Assembly: GCA_934271275.1 (NCBI GenBank) | Contig: CAKQRD010000008.1 | Coordinates: 1-64,000 of the forward strand | Source of the DNA: an uncultured Clostridia bacterium | GTDB lineage: Bacteria; Bacillota; Clostridia; Christensenellales; Borkfalkiaceae | Direction of reading: 5' to 3' | DNA length: 64,000 bases | In this document: positions 32,927 through 41,360 of the stretch, in pieces | Position numbering within the stretch: position 1 is the first letter of the stretch | How the letters are laid out: each line of letters begins with the position of its first letter | Translations under genes and position numbers: made by a program | Notes under the pieces: model-generated | The model's database searches: none | Seen by the model: only the letters and a program-made list of their open reading frames with translations | What the model was told of the DNA's origin: nothing

Positions 32927-33983
32927 AGGCAGAAAAATAACGGCGGAAATTTACGGCGAATCGCACGCGGATAAAATCGGAATAAGGGTGACGGGCTTTC
33001 CCGAATTCGCTTTTTCGCCCGAAAAGCTTAAAGAATTTACCGAAAGAAGAAAGCCTTCTTTATCCGTTTTTTCTACGAAAAGAAGAGAACACGACGAGCC
33101 GCGTTTTTTCCGCGCCGACGGCAGCGAAATTACCGATAATTTTCTCCCCTCCGAATGGATTTGCGAGATTAAAAACGCGGACAGAAGAAGCGGCGATTAT
33201 AACGAGCTTTACGGAAAGCCCCGTCCTTCGCACGCGGATTACGCGTGGCACTTGAAAGACGGCGCGCTCGATTTTTCGGGCGGGGGCAGGTTTTCGGGGC
33301 GGCTTACGGCGGTGCTTTGCGTGGCAGGAGCGGTCGCGAAAGAGTATCTGGAATCGCGCGGCGTGCGCATCGCGGCGTTCGTTTCGAGGGTAGGCGGTAT
33401 AGACGGCGGCTCTTATAAAACGCAGAATTTAACGCCCGAAATTATAGAAAAGCTCCGCGCGGGCGAGTTCCCGTCCTTAAAAAACAAGGCGGAAATGCTG
33501 GCGGCGATAAAAAATGCGGCGGCGGAAAAGGATTCCCTCGGCGGGAAAATAGAGTGCGTGATAACGGGTGCGAAGGCAATCGGAGACAACCTTTTCGGCG
33601 GACTCGAAGGGAAAATCGCAGAGCTGGTTTATGCGATTCCCGCGGTGAAGGGCGTGGAATTCGGCGCGGGCTTCGACTTTGCGGATATGACGGGAAGCCG
33701 TGCGAACGACGAGCTTTATATAGACGAAGCGGGGGAAATAGCGTTTAAATCCAACGATTCAGGCGGAATAAACGGCGGAATCGCGAACGGCGCGCCCATA
33801 ACGTTCGGCGTGGCGATGCGCCCCACCCCCTCGATAGCGAAGGAGCAAGACACGGTGGATTTGATAAAAAAGGAAAATACCGTGATAGCGATAAAAGGTC
33901 GGCACGACGCTTGCGTAGTTCCCCGCGCTGTGCCTTGCGTGGAAAGCGCGGCGGCACTCGCGTTGTTAGACGAAATTTTGTAA
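32913..33983 (+). CDS. aroC: Chorismate synthase
   Basis: 356 residues from ATG 32913 (GGAGG 9 nt upstream inside aroA); an ATG at 32898 would lie on the SD and is rejected. ITAEIYGESHADKIGI carries the GESH signature (Ala replaces the usual following Gly). RPSHADYAWHLKDG, GGGRFSGRLTAVLCVAGAVAKEYL and RHDACVVPRAVPCVESAAALALLD match the family. It makes chorismate from EPSP and needs reduced FMN. It is slightly divergent in the N-terminal third but all blocks are present. Confidence 0.92.
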   Translation: MSLFKGRKITAEIYGESHADKIGIRVTGFPEFAFSPEKLKEFTERRKPSLSVFSTKRREHDEPRFFRADGSEITDNFLPSEWICEIKNADRRSGDYNELYGKPRPSHADYAWHLKDGALDFSGGGRFSGRLTAVLCVAGAVAKEYLESRGVRIAAFVSRVGGIDGGSYKTQNLTPEIIEKLRAGEFPSLKNKAEMLAAIKNAAAEKDSLGGKIECVITGAKAIGDNLFGGLEGKIAELVYAIPAVKGVEFGAGFDFADMTGSRANDELYIDEAGEIAFKSNDSGGINGGIANGAPITFGVAMRPTPSIAKEQDTVDLIKKENTVIAIKGRHDACVVPRAVPCVESAAALALLDEIL

Positions 33984-34005
33984 AAAATAAACTCGGAGAC
34001 AGATT

Positions 34006-35154
34006 ATGGAAAACAGAAACGAAGAACTTGAAGAATTAAGAAAACAAATCGACGAAACGGACGACGAGCTTATAGAAATATACCTTAAAAGGCTTGCCGT
34101 TTCCGAAAAGATTGCGGAAGCGAAAGCGGCGGCGGGCGCGCCCGTATACGACGCGGAACGCGAAAAGAAGGTTATTTTCCGCCTTGCGAAAAAAGTTCCC
34201 GAAGATATGCGGCTGTACGTTAAAGAGCTTTACGAAACGATTTTCGCAACGGGCAAGGCTTATCAGAACAGGTTTATAGAAAAAGGCTCGAAAACGGCGG
34301 AAAATATCCGCGCGATTATAGAAAAGGGCTTGCCGACCTTCCCCGCGAGCGGAACGTGCGCGTGTCAGGGCGTGTACGGCGCGAACAGCGGCTTGGCGGC
34401 GGAAAAGCTTTTCGCCGTTCCCGAAGTCACCTATTTCAAGAGCTTCGAGGCGGTTTTCGCGGCGGTGGAAAAGGGGCTTTGCGAATACGGCGTTCTCCCC
34501 ATAGAAAACAGCACCGCGGGTTCTGTTTCGGAAGTCTACGACCTTATGAGAAAATACCGCTTTTCCATAGTGAAAAGCGTGCGCGTTCGGATAGAGCATT
34601 GTCTTGCGGGGGTTAAGGGCGCAAAGCTTTCGGATATTAAAAAGGTCGTTTCGCACCCGCAGGCTCTTTCTCAATGCGAAAAATACTTAAAGTCTCTCGG
34701 TGTGAAAACCGAGGTTTCCGAAAACACCGCGATTGCGGCGGAATCGGTTGCGGAAGCGGGCGATAAAACGGTCGCCGCGCTCTGCTCGGAGCGGTCTGCG
34801 GAGCGTTACGGGCTTGAAATCCTCACGAAAAACGCCGAGGACAGCGACGGCAACTATACCCGTTTTATCCTTATCACCAAGGATTTGCGCATTTATAAGG
34901 GCGCGAACAAGATAAGCGTTATGACCAACCTCGCGCACACCCCCGGCAGTCTTAACCGTATACTCGGCGGGTTTTACGCGCTCGGGCTTAACCTTACCAA
35001 AATCGAGTCCCGTCCGACGGCGGGCTTCGAGTTCACCTTCTACTTCGATTTCGAGGGCGACGTGACGGACGAAAACGTTCTGCGGCTCATCTCCGATCTC
35101 GAAAGCGGTTCGGATAAATTCGTATTCCTCGGCAGCTACGGCGAAACGGTATGA
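34006..35154 (+). CDS. pheA: Bifunctional chorismate mutase / prephenate dehydratase (P-protein)
   Basis: 382 residues. Residues ~5-90 are an AroQ-type chorismate mutase (LRKQIDETDDELIEIYLKRLAVSEKIAEAK). Residues ~110-290 are prephenate dehydratase (GVYGANSGLAAEKLF, YGVLPIENSTAGSV, VVSHPQALSQCEKYL and the catalytic DGNYTRFILI). Residues ~300-380 are an ACT domain with LNRILGGFYALGLNLTKIESRP, the ESRP Phe-binding motif, so Phe feedback is expected. Together with tyrA it splits chorismate to Phe and Tyr. Its stop overlaps the aroE-aroK start (ATGA). Confidence 0.95.
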   Translation: MENRNEELEELRKQIDETDDELIEIYLKRLAVSEKIAEAKAAAGAPVYDAEREKKVIFRLAKKVPEDMRLYVKELYETIFATGKAYQNRFIEKGSKTAENIRAIIEKGLPTFPASGTCACQGVYGANSGLAAEKLFAVPEVTYFKSFEAVFAAVEKGLCEYGVLPIENSTAGSVSEVYDLMRKYRFSIVKSVRVRIEHCLAGVKGAKLSDIKKVVSHPQALSQCEKYLKSLGVKTEVSENTAIAAESVAEAGDKTVAALCSERSAERYGLEILTKNAEDSDGNYTRFILITKDLRIYKGANKISVMTNLAHTPGSLNRILGGFYALGLNLTKIESRPTAGFEFTFYFDFEGDVTDENVLRLISDLESGSDKFVFLGSYGETV

Positions 35155-36404
35155 AATACGCGCTTATAGGCAAAAAATTAGGGCATAGCTATTCCGCCCT
35201 CATTCATAAACGGCGCGGTCTCGAATACTCGCTTACGGAGCTTAAAGAAAACGAGGTCGAGGGCTTTTGCTCCGCGTGCGCCCGTGGCGACGAGCTTGCG
35301 GGGTTCAACGTCACCATTCCTTATAAAAAAACGGTGATGCCGTATCTTTCGGGAGTTTCCGAAGAGGCGCGTGCGGTCGGCGCGGTAAATACGGTCGTAA
35401 AAAAGTCGGACGGGCTGTACGGTTATAATACGGACGTCGGCGGACTCGCGTACGCGTTTAAGAGAATGGGCGTTTCGGTGCGGGACAGAACCGCCTGCAT
35501 ATTAGGCGGCGGGGGCGCGGCGGCGGCGGCGAACGCGTTTTTAACCGCGGCAGGCGCGAAAAAGCTTTATTCGGTCACCCGTCGCGGCGAGATAAATTTT
35601 GAAAATTACGAAAAACTTACGGATACCGAAATACTTATCAACGCCACGCCCGTGGGAATGTTTCCCGAGGCAGACGGCTTGCCCGTGGATATAACGGCGT
35701 TCCCGAGGCTTTCCGCGGTGTTCGACTGCGTGTATAACCCGCAAAAAACGCGACTTGTAAAAGAGGCGAGAACGGCGGGAATAAAAGCCGATACGGGGCT
35801 TTCCATGCTCGTCGAGCAGGCGCTCCTCGCAGAGGATATCTGGCTCGGCATAAAGCACACGGAAGAGGAGTCCGAAGAGCTTATAAAATACGTTTATAAA
35901 AACGTGCTGAACGTAGTGCTTACGGGTATGCCCTCCGCGGGTAAAAGCGAGATAGGAAAGCGGGTGGCGGAAAAGCTCGGGAGAAAATTTTTCGATTCCG
36001 ATTCAGAGATAGAAGAAGCGACGGGAGAAACGCCAGAAAGCATCATAAAAACCCGCGGCGAAGCGGCGTTCCGCAAGATAGAAAGCGAGGTTATAGCAAA
36101 GCTTTCGGCAAAAAGCGGCGCGGTCATATCGACGGGCGGCGGCGCGGCGACGATACCCGAAAACGTTGAAAATCTTAAAAGAAACGGGGTTATAATTTAT
36201 ATAAAACGCGACCTCGGAAAGCTTTCCGCGAGCGGCAGACCGATTTCCGAAAGTGAGGGAATAGCCGCGCTTTACGAGAAGCGAAAGCCGTTGTACGAAG
36301 GGGCGGCGGACGGCGTTGCGGATAATAACGGCGAGAAAGAAAAGTGCGTTAAGGAGGTTATAAAGGCTTATGAAATTGCTTGTGATAAACGGTCCGAACC
36401 TTAA
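35151..36404 (+). CDS. aroE-aroK: Fused shikimate dehydrogenase - shikimate kinase
   Basis: 417 residues, two enzymes in one chain. Residues 1-~250 are AroE: IGKKLGHSYSALIHK substrate site, FNVTIPYKK (catalytic Lys), GAVNTVV, Rossmann GGGGAAAAANAFL and a C-terminal SMLVEQALLAEDIW. Residues ~258-415 are shikimate kinase: P-loop TGMPSAGKSEIGKRVAEKLG, FDSDSEIEEATGE, FRKIESEVI and ISTGGGAAT. AroE reduces 3-dehydroshikimate and AroK phosphorylates shikimate, so consecutive steps are physically linked. No stop or frameshift occurs at the junction. It overlaps pheA (4 nt) and aroQ (35 nt). Confidence 0.94.
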   Translation: MKYALIGKKLGHSYSALIHKRRGLEYSLTELKENEVEGFCSACARGDELAGFNVTIPYKKTVMPYLSGVSEEARAVGAVNTVVKKSDGLYGYNTDVGGLAYAFKRMGVSVRDRTACILGGGGAAAAANAFLTAAGAKKLYSVTRRGEINFENYEKLTDTEILINATPVGMFPEADGLPVDITAFPRLSAVFDCVYNPQKTRLVKEARTAGIKADTGLSMLVEQALLAEDIWLGIKHTEEESEELIKYVYKNVLNVVLTGMPSAGKSEIGKRVAEKLGRKFFDSDSEIEEATGETPESIIKTRGEAAFRKIESEVIAKLSAKSGAVISTGGGAATIPENVENLKRNGVIIYIKRDLGKLSASGRPISESEGIAALYEKRKPLYEGAADGVADNNGEKEKCVKEVIKAYEIACDKRSEP

Positions 36405-36798
36405 TATGCTGGGAATAAGAGAACCCGCGCTTTACGGAAGAGATGATTATCGCGCGCTCGTGAGAAAAATAAAAGAGCAGGCGAAAATTTCGGGCGTGAA
36501 GGTCAGAATTTTTCAGTCTAATTACGAGGGCGCGATAGTGACGAAAATTCAGAAGGCGATGGGGAAATTCGACGGAATAATAATAAATCCCGCCGCGCTC
36601 ACGCATACCTCCGTCGCGGTTTTAGACGCGCTTAAAGCGGTGAATATCCCCGCCGTGGAAGTGCATCTGACGGATATAGACTCGCGTGAGGAGTTCAGGA
36701 AGAAAAGCTTCGTTTCGCTGTACGCGGAAAAGACGATAAAGGGCTTCGGCACGGAAGGCTATATAAAAGCGATAGAGTATTTCGCTTCCGAAAAATGA
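36370..36798 (+). CDS. aroQ: 3-dehydroquinate dehydratase, type II
   Basis: 142 residues, the usual size. LVINGPNLNMLGIREPALYG (about 4-23), SNYEGAIVTKIQKA (catalytic His replaced locally by the E-G context as read), INPAALTHTSVAVLDAL and VEVHLTDIDSREEFRKKS match the family. It dehydrates 3-dehydroquinate to 3-dehydroshikimate. GGAGG lies 12 nt before the ATG inside aroE-aroK, with a 35-nt overlap. It is the last gene of the operon; with it all shikimate steps are present. Confidence 0.93.
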   Translation: MKLLVINGPNLNMLGIREPALYGRDDYRALVRKIKEQAKISGVKVRIFQSNYEGAIVTKIQKAMGKFDGIIINPAALTHTSVAVLDALKAVNIPAVEVHLTDIDSREEFRKKSFVSLYAEKTIKGFGTEGYIKAIEYFASEK

Positions 36799-36847
36799 CG
36801 GCGATAAAAACAGACGATAAAAACGGCTTATAAAAAGGACTTATAAA

Positions 36848-36874
36848 AAGGGCGGCGATTACCGCTCTTTTTTT
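36848..36874 (+). terminator. Terminator of the aromatic operon
   Basis: GGGCGG (36850-36855) pairs with CCGCTC (36862-36867, one G-U), flanked by A and T runs. Confidence 0.6.
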
Positions 36875-36883
36875 GCGCCGCGG

Positions 36884-36912
36884 TTGACATAATCCGCGCG
36901 ATATGCTACAAT
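36884..36912 (+). promoter_or_regulatory. Promoter of galT-galK-GH29
   Basis: TTGACA (36884-36889), 17 nt, TACAAT (36907-36912). Confidence 0.75.
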
Positions 36913-36943
36913 TATCGGGAAATAACGAAAGGGAAGTAACCTT

Positions 36944-38434
36944 ATGCAAAACGTTTATAAATCCATAGACAAACTCGTTTATTACGCAGAGAAAAACCTC
37001 GGGCTGGAAGAAAGAAACCGCGATTACGTCAGGAACGCGATTTTCAATCTTTTCGACCTCGACGCTTACGACGACAGAATTGCCGAAACCGAAAATTTTT
37101 CGGACGTAGACAGCCTTAAAAGTCCCGAAAAGCTCGTTGCGGAATTTAAAGAAGCCTGTTTAAGCGCGGGGCTTTTCGAGGAGTGCGAGGCGGAAAAATA
37201 CTGCGACGCCGTGATGGGAGAGCTTTCTATGAGTCCGAAAGCCGTCGAAGACGAGTTTTACGAGATAGAAAAAACCGAGGGCGCGAAAGCCGCCACCGAA
37301 TGGTTTTACGATTATTCGGTTAAAAACGACTACGTTAAAAAGGCGAAATTAGATCTTAATCCGCGTTTTGAGGAAGCGGGACTTATCGTTACGATAAACA
37401 AGGCTAAACCCGAATTCCGCGACGCGAAAACCGCAGCTTCCGGCAATAAGCCCAAGGGCGGATACCCGAAATGCAATATCTGCCACGAAAACGAAGGTTT
37501 TTCGGGGCGCAGCAAACGCACGCTCCGCACCGTGAACGTGACTCTCGGCGGCGAGCCGTGGTTCTGGCAGTTTTCGCCTTACGGATATTTTTATCAGCAC
37601 GGCATCGTGGTAAACTATAAGCACACGCCCATGCACGTCGATAAAGGCACGTTCGGCAGGCTTATGGACTTTGCGGACAGATTTCCGCATTATTTTATAG
37701 GCAGTAACGCCGCGCTTCCTCGTATCGGCGGAAGCGTTCTCGCGCACGACCACTATCAGGGCGGCGGCGAGATTCTGCCCCTGCAAAAAGCGGCGGCTTA
37801 TAAAACTTTTGTCGCAAAGGGCGGCAAAAACGCCGTAGTCGAAATTCTCGAATGGCCGGGTACGGTCGTCCGCATCGTTTCGGAGGACAGAGAGGTTATC
37901 ACGGAGCTTTCCGACGCGATCAACGAGTGCTGGAAGGATTACGATAATCCCGCTCTGGGACTTATTTCTCACGGCGAGGACGGGGAACGCCGCCACGCGG
38001 TCAGCCCCACCGTCGTTAAAACCGCACGCGGTTACGAGATGAATATCATTTTAAGAAGCAATATCGCGACCGAAGAATATCCCGACGGCGTGTTCCACGC
38101 TCACCCCGAATTCCACGTCATCAAAAAGGAGTCGATAGGACTTATCGAAGCGCAGGGCTTGTTCATTCTCCCCGGAAGATTAGACGGGGAATTAAAAGAA
38201 CTCGGCGATATAATCTCCCGCGGGGAAGCGTTGCCCGAAAAATTCGCGGACTTCAAAATGATTGCGGAAGAGATTAAGGCGATTGCGGGAAGCGACCTTT
38301 CGCGCGAGAACGTGGAAAGGGCTGTCAGAAAAGAACTCGGCAGCGTTTGCTACCGCATTTTGCAGAATACCGCGGTATTCAAAGACAGAAAGGACACCGA
38401 AGCCTTCTTGAAGCTTGCGGGCGTTATAGACTGA
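36944..38434 (+). CDS. galT: UDP-glucose--hexose-1-phosphate uridylyltransferase (class II GalT)
   Basis: 496 residues, the long Firmicute GalT form. The N-terminal helical part (IDKLVYYAEKNLGLEERNRDYVRNAIFNLFDLD) is typical; CNICHENEGFSGR (about 177-189) and the active-site VLAHDHYQGGGEILPL (about 265-280, HxHxQ) carry the nucleotidyl-transfer His. It swaps UMP between UDP-glucose and galactose-1-P in the Leloir pathway. GGGAAG precedes the ATG. galK follows 47 nt later. Confidence 0.93.
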   Translation: MQNVYKSIDKLVYYAEKNLGLEERNRDYVRNAIFNLFDLDAYDDRIAETENFSDVDSLKSPEKLVAEFKEACLSAGLFEECEAEKYCDAVMGELSMSPKAVEDEFYEIEKTEGAKAATEWFYDYSVKNDYVKKAKLDLNPRFEEAGLIVTINKAKPEFRDAKTAASGNKPKGGYPKCNICHENEGFSGRSKRTLRTVNVTLGGEPWFWQFSPYGYFYQHGIVVNYKHTPMHVDKGTFGRLMDFADRFPHYFIGSNAALPRIGGSVLAHDHYQGGGEILPLQKAAAYKTFVAKGGKNAVVEILEWPGTVVRIVSEDREVITELSDAINECWKDYDNPALGLISHGEDGERRHAVSPTVVKTARGYEMNIILRSNIATEEYPDGVFHAHPEFHVIKKESIGLIEAQGLFILPGRLDGELKELGDIISRGEALPEKFADFKMIAEEIKAIAGSDLSRENVERAVRKELGSVCYRILQNTAVFKDRKDTEAFLKLAGVID

Positions 38435-38481
38435 AAATAGAAATTTGAAAATCGGACAATCGAAAAATCGAGCGAAAAGAT

Positions 38482-39597
38482 ATGGAAAAATACGATTATA
38501 AAGTTTCCGCCGCGGGCAGAGTAAACCTCATAGGCGAGCATATAGACTATTGCGGGGGTAAGGTTTTTCCCGCCGCGCTGTCGCTGAAAAACACCGTTTA
38601 CGCGCGCGCCAACGGCACGGATAAGATAAATATTTCTTGGAGTACGCTGAACGACGAAGTTACCCTCGATATAAACCGTCTGGAAGACTATAAAGGCTTA
38701 AAGTACGGCAACTATCAGGCAGGTAGCGCGCTTATGTGGAAAAACGCGGGGCATAAATTAGTCGGCGCGGATTTATATATGGATTGCACCGTGCCGTTCG
38801 GGAGCGGGCTTTCGTCTTCTGCGGCGATAGAGGTTTCTACGATAGCGGCTTTGGGAACGCTTGCGGGAGAATCGCTCGACCCCGTGGAAATCGCGTTGCT
38901 TGCGCAAAAAGCGGAAAGAGAATACGCGGGCGTGAACTGCGGAATTATGGATCAGTACGCTTCCGCGTGCGGAAGAAAGGGCGAAGCCATGCTGTTGGAC
39001 TGCAAAACGCTCGAATGCGAATACGTTCCCGTAAAAACGGGCGAATATTCTCTCGTGCTTATAAACTGCAAAAAGCCGCACAACCTTGCGGAAAGCAAAT
39101 ACAACGAACGCCGCGCGGAAACGGAAGAGGCGTTGAGAATTTTAAGCCCCGTCTGCAAAATTTCCTGCCTTGCGGAGCTTACGCCCGAAAAATTCGAGGC
39201 AAATAAAAATCTTCTCGGCGAAACGGTGAGAAAAAGAACCGAACACGTCGTGTACGAATGCGACAGGGTTAAAAAAGCCGCAAAGGCTATGCGCGAGGGG
39301 GATATGGTAAAGCTCGGCGAGCTTCTTAACGCTTCGCACAAATCTTTGAGCGAGCTGTACGAAGTCACGGGCAAAGAGCTTGACACGCTCGCGCGGCTTG
39401 CGCAAAGCCACCCCGCCTGCGCGGGTTCGAGAATGACGGGCGCAGGCTTCGGCGGGTGTACCGTGTCGCTCGTGAAAACCGCGGAGAAAAAGGCGTTCGA
39501 GGAATTCGTTCTCGAAAACTATAAAAAAGAAATAGGCTACGCCGCGGAATGTTACGAAGCGGAAATCGCGGACGGCATAGTAGCGGAAAAACTGTAA
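38482..39597 (+). CDS. galK: Galactokinase
   Basis: 371 residues. GHMP-kinase motifs: AAGRVNLIGEHIDYCGGKVFPAAL (galactokinase signature, about 10-33), DCTVPFGSGLSSSAAIEVSTIAAL (ATP loop, about 100-123), GVNCGIMDQYASACG with the catalytic Asp, and a C-terminal GSRMTGAGFGGCTVSLV. It phosphorylates galactose at C1 to feed GalT. GCGAAAAG before the ATG is a weak SD. galE is not in this window. Confidence 0.96.
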   Translation: MEKYDYKVSAAGRVNLIGEHIDYCGGKVFPAALSLKNTVYARANGTDKINISWSTLNDEVTLDINRLEDYKGLKYGNYQAGSALMWKNAGHKLVGADLYMDCTVPFGSGLSSSAAIEVSTIAALGTLAGESLDPVEIALLAQKAEREYAGVNCGIMDQYASACGRKGEAMLLDCKTLECEYVPVKTGEYSLVLINCKKPHNLAESKYNERRAETEEALRILSPVCKISCLAELTPEKFEANKNLLGETVRKRTEHVVYECDRVKKAAKAMREGDMVKLGELLNASHKSLSELYEVTGKELDTLARLAQSHPACAGSRMTGAGFGGCTVSLVKTAEKKAFEEFVLENYKKEIGYAAECYEAEIADGIVAEKL

Positions 39598-39642
39598 AAA
39601 ACCGCAGGACGGACTTATTAAAAGGATTCGGGTAAAAATAAA

Positions 39643-40839
39643 ATGGAAAACAGAAATTACGTTTACGAATTTGAAAAGAAGGGCTTCGGAATGTTCGTGC
39701 ATTTCGGGCTGTACAGCATTCTCGGCAAGGGCGAATGGATATTTATCCAAAATGGCGGAACGGACAGAGAAAAATATTTCGGACTTATAAATAAGTTCAA
39801 GGTAAAAAAGACTTGGGCGAAGGAGCTTGTAGCTACGGCGAAGAAGGCGGGCTGTAAATATATAACCCTCACCACCCGTCACCACGAAGGCTTTTCGCTG
39901 TACGATACCTGCGGGCTGAACGAGTTCGATGCGCCCCATTCGGCGACGAAAAGAGACCTCGTGCGCGAGTTCGTGGACGAGTGCAACAAAGCGGGCATAA
40001 CGCCGTTTTTCTATCACACCCTTCTCGACTGGCATAACGAGGACTACGAAAAGAACTTCCCCGCGTATATAGATTATCTCGTGAAAAGTATAGAGATATT
40101 GTGTAAAAACTACGGCAAAATCGGCGGGCTTTGGTTTGACGGAATGTGGGATAAGCCGAACGAAGATTGGCAGGAAGACCGCATTTACGCTACCATAAGG
40201 AAATATCAGCCGGAAGCTATGATAATAAACAACACGGGGCTTTCGGAGCTTGGTAAGGTCGGGCATCCGGAGCTTGACAGCGTGACCTTCGAGCGCGGCA
40301 AACCCGCGTTCGTGGATAATTCCGACCGTCACCGTGCGGGCGAAATGTGCCAGATACTTGACGACCACTGGGGCTACGCCAAAAACGACGTAAGCTATAA
40401 ATCGGTAAAAGAGCTTATAGAAAACCTTGTCGATTGCAGAAAGTACGGTTGCAACTTCCTTTTGAACGTCGGACCGACGGGAAACGGCACGCTTAAAGGG
40501 ATAGATAAAGGAATTTTGGAAGAAATAGGCAAGTGGGTGCGCTTTAACAAAAACTTTATATACGACGTGAAGCCCTGCGAAATAACCGCCGAAAACGCGG
40601 ACGTCGTGAAAGCGGGCGATTATTACTACGCGCTTATAAAAGACGTGCCTATGGCGGCAAACGCCAACGTACAGCTGGGCGGCACGGTTAAGAGGGTAAA
40701 AATCAACGCGGATATAAAGAACGCGAGATGGCTTGATAACGGCAAAGCGATAAAGGTGAAGAAGAACGAGTTCGACGCGACGCCCTTTAACTACGGCACG
40801 AGTATGCACGTCAGAGTCGCTCGCTTCGAGCTTAAATAG
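39643..40839 (+). CDS. GH29-type alpha-L-fucosidase, cytoplasmic
   Basis: 398 residues, without a signal peptide. It starts FEKKGFGMFVHFGLYSILGKGEW, a GH29 hallmark (FGMFxHFG); YITLTTRHHEGFSLYDT, FFYHTLLDWHNEDY and KIGGLWFDGMWDKP (about 163-176, Asp nucleophile) follow, with ...CNFLLNVGPTGNGTL near residues 266-280. It releases L-fucose from glycans or imported oligosaccharides. It is coupled to galK/galT by position, consistent with use of fucosylated galactosides (inference), and its fucose could go to FucI at 26-28 kb. AAAAGGATTCGG precedes the ATG. Confidence 0.92.
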   Translation: MENRNYVYEFEKKGFGMFVHFGLYSILGKGEWIFIQNGGTDREKYFGLINKFKVKKTWAKELVATAKKAGCKYITLTTRHHEGFSLYDTCGLNEFDAPHSATKRDLVREFVDECNKAGITPFFYHTLLDWHNEDYEKNFPAYIDYLVKSIEILCKNYGKIGGLWFDGMWDKPNEDWQEDRIYATIRKYQPEAMIINNTGLSELGKVGHPELDSVTFERGKPAFVDNSDRHRAGEMCQILDDHWGYAKNDVSYKSVKELIENLVDCRKYGCNFLLNVGPTGNGTLKGIDKGILEEIGKWVRFNKNFIYDVKPCEITAENADVVKAGDYYYALIKDVPMAANANVQLGGTVKRVKINADIKNARWLDNGKAIKVKKNEFDATPFNYGTSMHVRVARFELK

Positions 40840-40937
40840 AGCTTAAATAACCGCGAAGCGCGGCTTAACGAAGCGAAACGAAGCGTAACGAAAAAAATCG
40901 CAACTTAAAAAACAGAATTAAAAGAACACCGAAAATA

Positions 40938-40976
40938 CGGCGGGGAGCTTTACGCAGCTCCCCGCCGCGGTTTTTT
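40938..40976. terminator. Terminator of galT-galK-GH29
   Basis: CGGCGGGGAGCT (40938-40949) pairs perfectly with AGCTCCCCGCCG (40956-40967), followed by CGG and TTTTTT. It also faces the convergent XRE gene. Confidence 0.85.
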
Positions 40977-40995
40977 AAACAAAGTTAAATATAGG

Positions 40996-41229
40996 TTATT
41001 GCTTGATATTAAAAATTTTTTCGTAAGAAGTGTTCAGAATATCTTTTATCAGAATAAGTTCGTCGGGGTAAACGTGCCTTTGCCCGACCTCTATTTTGGC
41101 AATCGCGCTCCTTGTTACGTCGCACCCGCGAAGCTGTAATTTGGTTGCGAGCAGTTCCTGCGTAAAGCCTTTTTCTTCTCTGATTTCTCGGATATTATTG
41201 CCGACTTTCTTTTCGATTTCTGCATTCAT
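40996..41229 (-). CDS. XRE-family HTH repressor (cassette 2)
   Basis: 77 residues from the ATG at 41229 (MNAEIEKKVGNNIREIREEKG); an upstream in-frame ATG at 41295 would lie within the divergent promoter and is rejected. HTH: FTQELLATKLQLRGCDVTRSAIAKIEVGQRHVYPDELILIKDIL. It is a different XRE subtype from that of cassette 1, with a longer turn region. It is divergent from the BspA-like lipoprotein gene at 41361, whose promoter is bordered by TTGCAC boxes, so it probably represses it (inference). The SD is weak (GGGG, about 12 nt). Confidence 0.85.
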   Translation of the reverse strand: MNAEIEKKVGNNIREIREEKGFTQELLATKLQLRGCDVTRSAIAKIEVGQRHVYPDELILIKDILNTSYEKIFNIKQ

Positions 41230-41252
41230 AATATTGTTAAGCCCCGATAAAA

Positions 41253-41331
41253 TTGCACTTATTTGGGAACAAATGCTTGACAATATTATATGCAAGTGTT
41301 ATGATTGTTTTGCACTTATATAGGTGCAAAA
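41253..41331. promoter_or_regulatory. Divergent promoter with palindromic operator (cassette 2)
   Basis: Plus: TTGACA (41277-41282), 17 nt, TATGAT (41300-41305). Just downstream lies the palindrome TTTTGCAC(8 nt)GTGCAAAA (41308-41331) over the transcription start, and a further TTGCAC half site at 41253-41258. A minus-strand TATAAT (complement of 41285-41290) lies within the plus spacer, so the promoters overlap. Same design as cassette 1 with a different operator sequence. Confidence 0.75.
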
Positions 41332-41360
41332 GAAGAGAATTGTACAAAAAGGAGAAAAGA

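Noticed and set aside
39142..40809. 555-residue minus-strand frame across galK and GH29
   Set aside because: Long antisense shadow of two well-identified genes; no domain recognised.
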